Part shown: one piece after another, positions 62,271-64,000 of the stretch | Position numbering within the stretch: the stretch's first letter is position 1 | Layout of the letters: every line of letters starts with the position of its first letter | Source of the DNA: SSF14 sp046331245 | Lineage (GTDB): Bacteria; Actinomycetota; Acidimicrobiia; Acidimicrobiales; Microtrichaceae | Direction of reading: 5' to 3' | NCBI GenBank assembly: GCA_046331245.1 | Contig: JAXLRH010000001.1 | Span: forward strand, 620,001-684,000 | DNA: 64,000 nt | The notes under the pieces: model-generated | What the model saw: the letters and a program-made list of their open reading frames with translations, nothing else | Databases searched by the model: none | What the model was told of the DNA's origin: nothing | Translations under genes and position numbers: made by a program

Positions 62271-64000
62271 ATGAGTGTGTCCGGCGGCGCGTCCCCGATC
62301 GATCCCGGCGAGGCTGCGAATCGCGAGTTCACGCGTGTTCGCAAGGGGTTCGACCCCGCCGAGGTGCGTGCGCTGCTGGTGAAGTTGACCGACGAGGTGC
62401 GGCGACTGCGTGCCCGTGAGGAGGAGCTGTCGGCGGACCTGGAGCGCCGCGAGGCGGTGTCCACGGACTTCGACCACCTCGACCCGGCCGCCATCAGCCG
62501 TGCGCTCGGCGACGAGACCGTGCGCATCATCGACACGGCGCGCGAGGCCAGCGAGGAGATCCGCGCGAAGGCGGAGGAGAACGCCGGCCGGGTCGTGCGG
62601 GACGCCCACGAGCGGGCGAGCCGGCTCACCCGCGAGGCGCTCGAGGCCCGCGACGCAGCGGCCGCCGAGGCCGAGGAGCTCGGCACCACGTCGCGAGCCG
62701 AGGCGGAGGCGTTGCTGCGCGACGCTCGGGCCGAGGCCGAGGCGCTGCTCGCCGAGGCCGAGTCCGATGCTGCGTCCCTCCGTGAGGAGGCGGCGCTCGT
62801 GCTCGACGAGAAGACCACCGCCGCGCAGCTCGAGGCCGTGGAGATCCGGTCGAATGCCGAGCAGGTGCTGGCCGAGGCCGAGGAGTACGCCCGTCAGCGC
62901 CGTGCCGACGCCGATGCCGACGCCGAGGCGGCGGCGGCGCAGGCCGAGCTCGATGCCGAGGCCGTGCTCGAGGAGGCCCGTGAGGCCGGCCGCGAGATGA
63001 TCCGCGAGGCGAAGGAGGCCCGCGAGCGCATGATCCGCGACCTCGCGGAGCGGCGTCACGCGTCGCGTCAGCAGCTCGAGGCGCTCCGCGCCGGTCGCGA
63101 GCGGCTCATCGAGGCCTTCGGCACCGCCCGGGAGGCGCTCGACGAGGCGACCGACGAGCTCGTCGACTCGCTCCCGTCCGCCCGCGAGGCCGCCGACGCC
63201 GCGGCCCGTGCCGTGCCCGACGACCTCGACGAGGCAGTGGTGGAGCTCGACACGCTCATCGCCGCCGGCGCCGACACCGACACGCTCATCGAGGGCGCCC
63301 CGGGTCTGTTCGACCACACCTCGTCCACGGCTCTCGACGACGCGGCCGATGCCGCGACCGAGGAGTCACACGAGACCGAGGGCAAGGGCGAGGCCGACGA
63401 CGACGAGGCATCGAGCGACGTCACCGACGAGATCGCCGACGTCGACGCCTCCTCCGAGGCCGATGCCGACGACGTCTCCGACGAGGCCGTCGAGGACGTC
63501 GCCGACGAAGCGGTCGATGCGGAGGATGACGCTGAGGCAGCGGACGACGACGAGCCGGACGAGGATGTCGCCGACGACGCCGAGTCGGCCGTCGCACCCG
63601 TCGGTCGCCTCCGTCTCGTGAGCTCCAACGACGACGGCCCGTCGCCCGTTGGGCTTGAAGCGCTCACCGAGGCGACGGCGGTATCGGCCGTTGCGGCCGA
63701 GGCACCGAAGCCCGCCGAGCGCTCCGGTGAGGTGGAGGAGCTGTTCGCTCGCCTCCGCGCCGATCGTGGCGACGACCTCGATGACGACGACGACGAGGAC
63801 GACGACGACCTCGACGAGGACGACGACTACGACGACGAGGACGATGACGACGACGATCACCGCGCCGAGGTGACCCCCATCTCCGCCGGTGCGGTGGTGA
63901 TCGACCTGAGCGCCGTCGCCAACGCCGACGCGACGTCGGACGAGGGCGACGGTGGCGACGCCGAGGCCGACGAGCTCGACCCGGCGCACGCGCAGCAGGT
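62271..64000 (+). CDS. DivIVA-like coiled-coil protein with acidic C-terminal region (3' end outside window)
   Basis: Open from ATG 62271 to the window edge (576 codons). N-terminal EFTRVRKGFDPAEVRALLVK resembles the DivIVA domain (polar membrane-binding in Wag31 family). A coiled coil rich in Glu/Ala/Arg follows to about residue 310, then an Asp/Glu/Ala-rich low-complexity region (about 340-440) and a nearly pure Asp/Glu run near 501-530. Members organise polar growth or division. The extreme acidity and length are unusual; the C-terminus is not seen. Confidence 0.75.
   Translation, partial: MSVSGGASPIDPGEAANREFTRVRKGFDPAEVRALLVKLTDEVRRLRAREEELSADLERREAVSTDFDHLDPAAISRALGDETVRIIDTAREASEEIRAKAEENAGRVVRDAHERASRLTREALEARDAAAAEAEELGTTSRAEAEALLRDARAEAEALLAEAESDAASLREEAALVLDEKTTAAQLEAVEIRSNAEQVLAEAEEYARQRRADADADAEAAAAQAELDAEAVLEEAREAGREMIREAKEARERMIRDLAERRHASRQQLEALRAGRERLIEAFGTAREALDEATDELVDSLPSAREAADAAARAVPDDLDEAVVELDTLIAAGADTDTLIEGAPGLFDHTSSTALDDAADAATEESHETEGKGEADDDEASSDVTDEIADVDASSEADADDVSDEAVEDVADEAVDAEDDAEAADDDEPDEDVADDAESAVAPVGRLRLVSSNDDGPSPVGLEALTEATAVSAVAAEAPKPAERSGEVEELFARLRADRGDDLDDDDDEDDDDLDEDDDYDDEDDDDDDHRAEVTPISAGAVVIDLSAVANADATSDEGDGGDAEADELDPAHAQQ

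Noticed and set aside
63774..63863. Asp/Glu codon run as simple-sequence assembly error
   Set aside because: Codons alternate irregularly (GAC, GAT, GAG), the frame stays open on both sides, and the acidic bias extends well outside the run.

Overview
The window is high-GC DNA with many GTG starts, ATGA/GTGA stop-start overlaps, two WhiB regulators, a SenX3/RegX3-type phosphate two-component system, a homodimeric NADP-type isocitrate dehydrogenase and a YlbL-like PDZ-Lon protease. This set points to Actinomycetota. Type IV pilus genes, MreB and the DivIVA-like coiled-coil protein together suggest a deep-branching lineage such as Acidimicrobiia; that placement is inference. It is ordinary chromosomal sequence: no insertion sequence, prophage, CRISPR array, tRNA or rRNA was seen.

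Region by region. 1-8.4 kb and 11-14.4 kb form a type IV pilus locus. It holds a PKD-repeat surface protein, a giant GspK/PilX-like prepilin, the major pilin, PilT and prepilin peptidase. A second operon encodes PilV-like and PilW-like minor pilins and a second giant prepilin. Between the two lie a fasciclin lipoprotein, folD and metF (C1 metabolism). 14.4-24.5 kb: polyprenyl-phosphate sugar transferase, icd, a TIM-barrel-like lipoprotein, aldehyde dehydrogenase, a heterodimeric ABC exporter pair (the second frameshifted) and mdh. 24.5-28.9 kb: an Fpg/Nei glycosylase, an SCP2-like protein, an unusual three-gene cluster (stand-alone PEP-utilizer swivel domain, unknown protein, DUF7064-like protein), a tandem hairpin repeat and a lipoprotein. 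28.9-32.4 kb: sdhCAB. 32.5-36.9 kb: histidine phosphatase, a GH2-remnant protein, a glycine-rich lipoprotein and an L,D-transpeptidase.

36.9-44.2 kb: a MoxR-like ATPase and its VWA partner, with an ABC-2 exporter and a GH1 beta-glucosidase between them. 44.3-47.6 kb: two whiB genes flanking 5-formyl-THF cyclo-ligase and a short tatA, then an HtrA protease. 47.5-53.8 kb: the phosphate block. A NUDIX hydrolase and polyphosphate kinase run leftward, and pstB-phoU-senX3-regX3 run rightward from a shared intergenic region with a three-unit PHO box. 53.8-64 kb: MFS protein, zinc metalloprotease, an HtrA-like pseudoprotease, moaE-orf66-mreB, a HEAT-repeat protein, two small proteins, a YlbL-type protease, and a DivIVA-like coiled-coil protein that runs off the right edge.

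Most striking are the paired giant prepilins; a tandem repeat whose hairpin shows compensatory base changes between copies; enzyme-like folds that have lost catalytic residues (HtrA-like, GH2-like); and the PHO box that ties polyphosphate synthesis to phosphate sensing.
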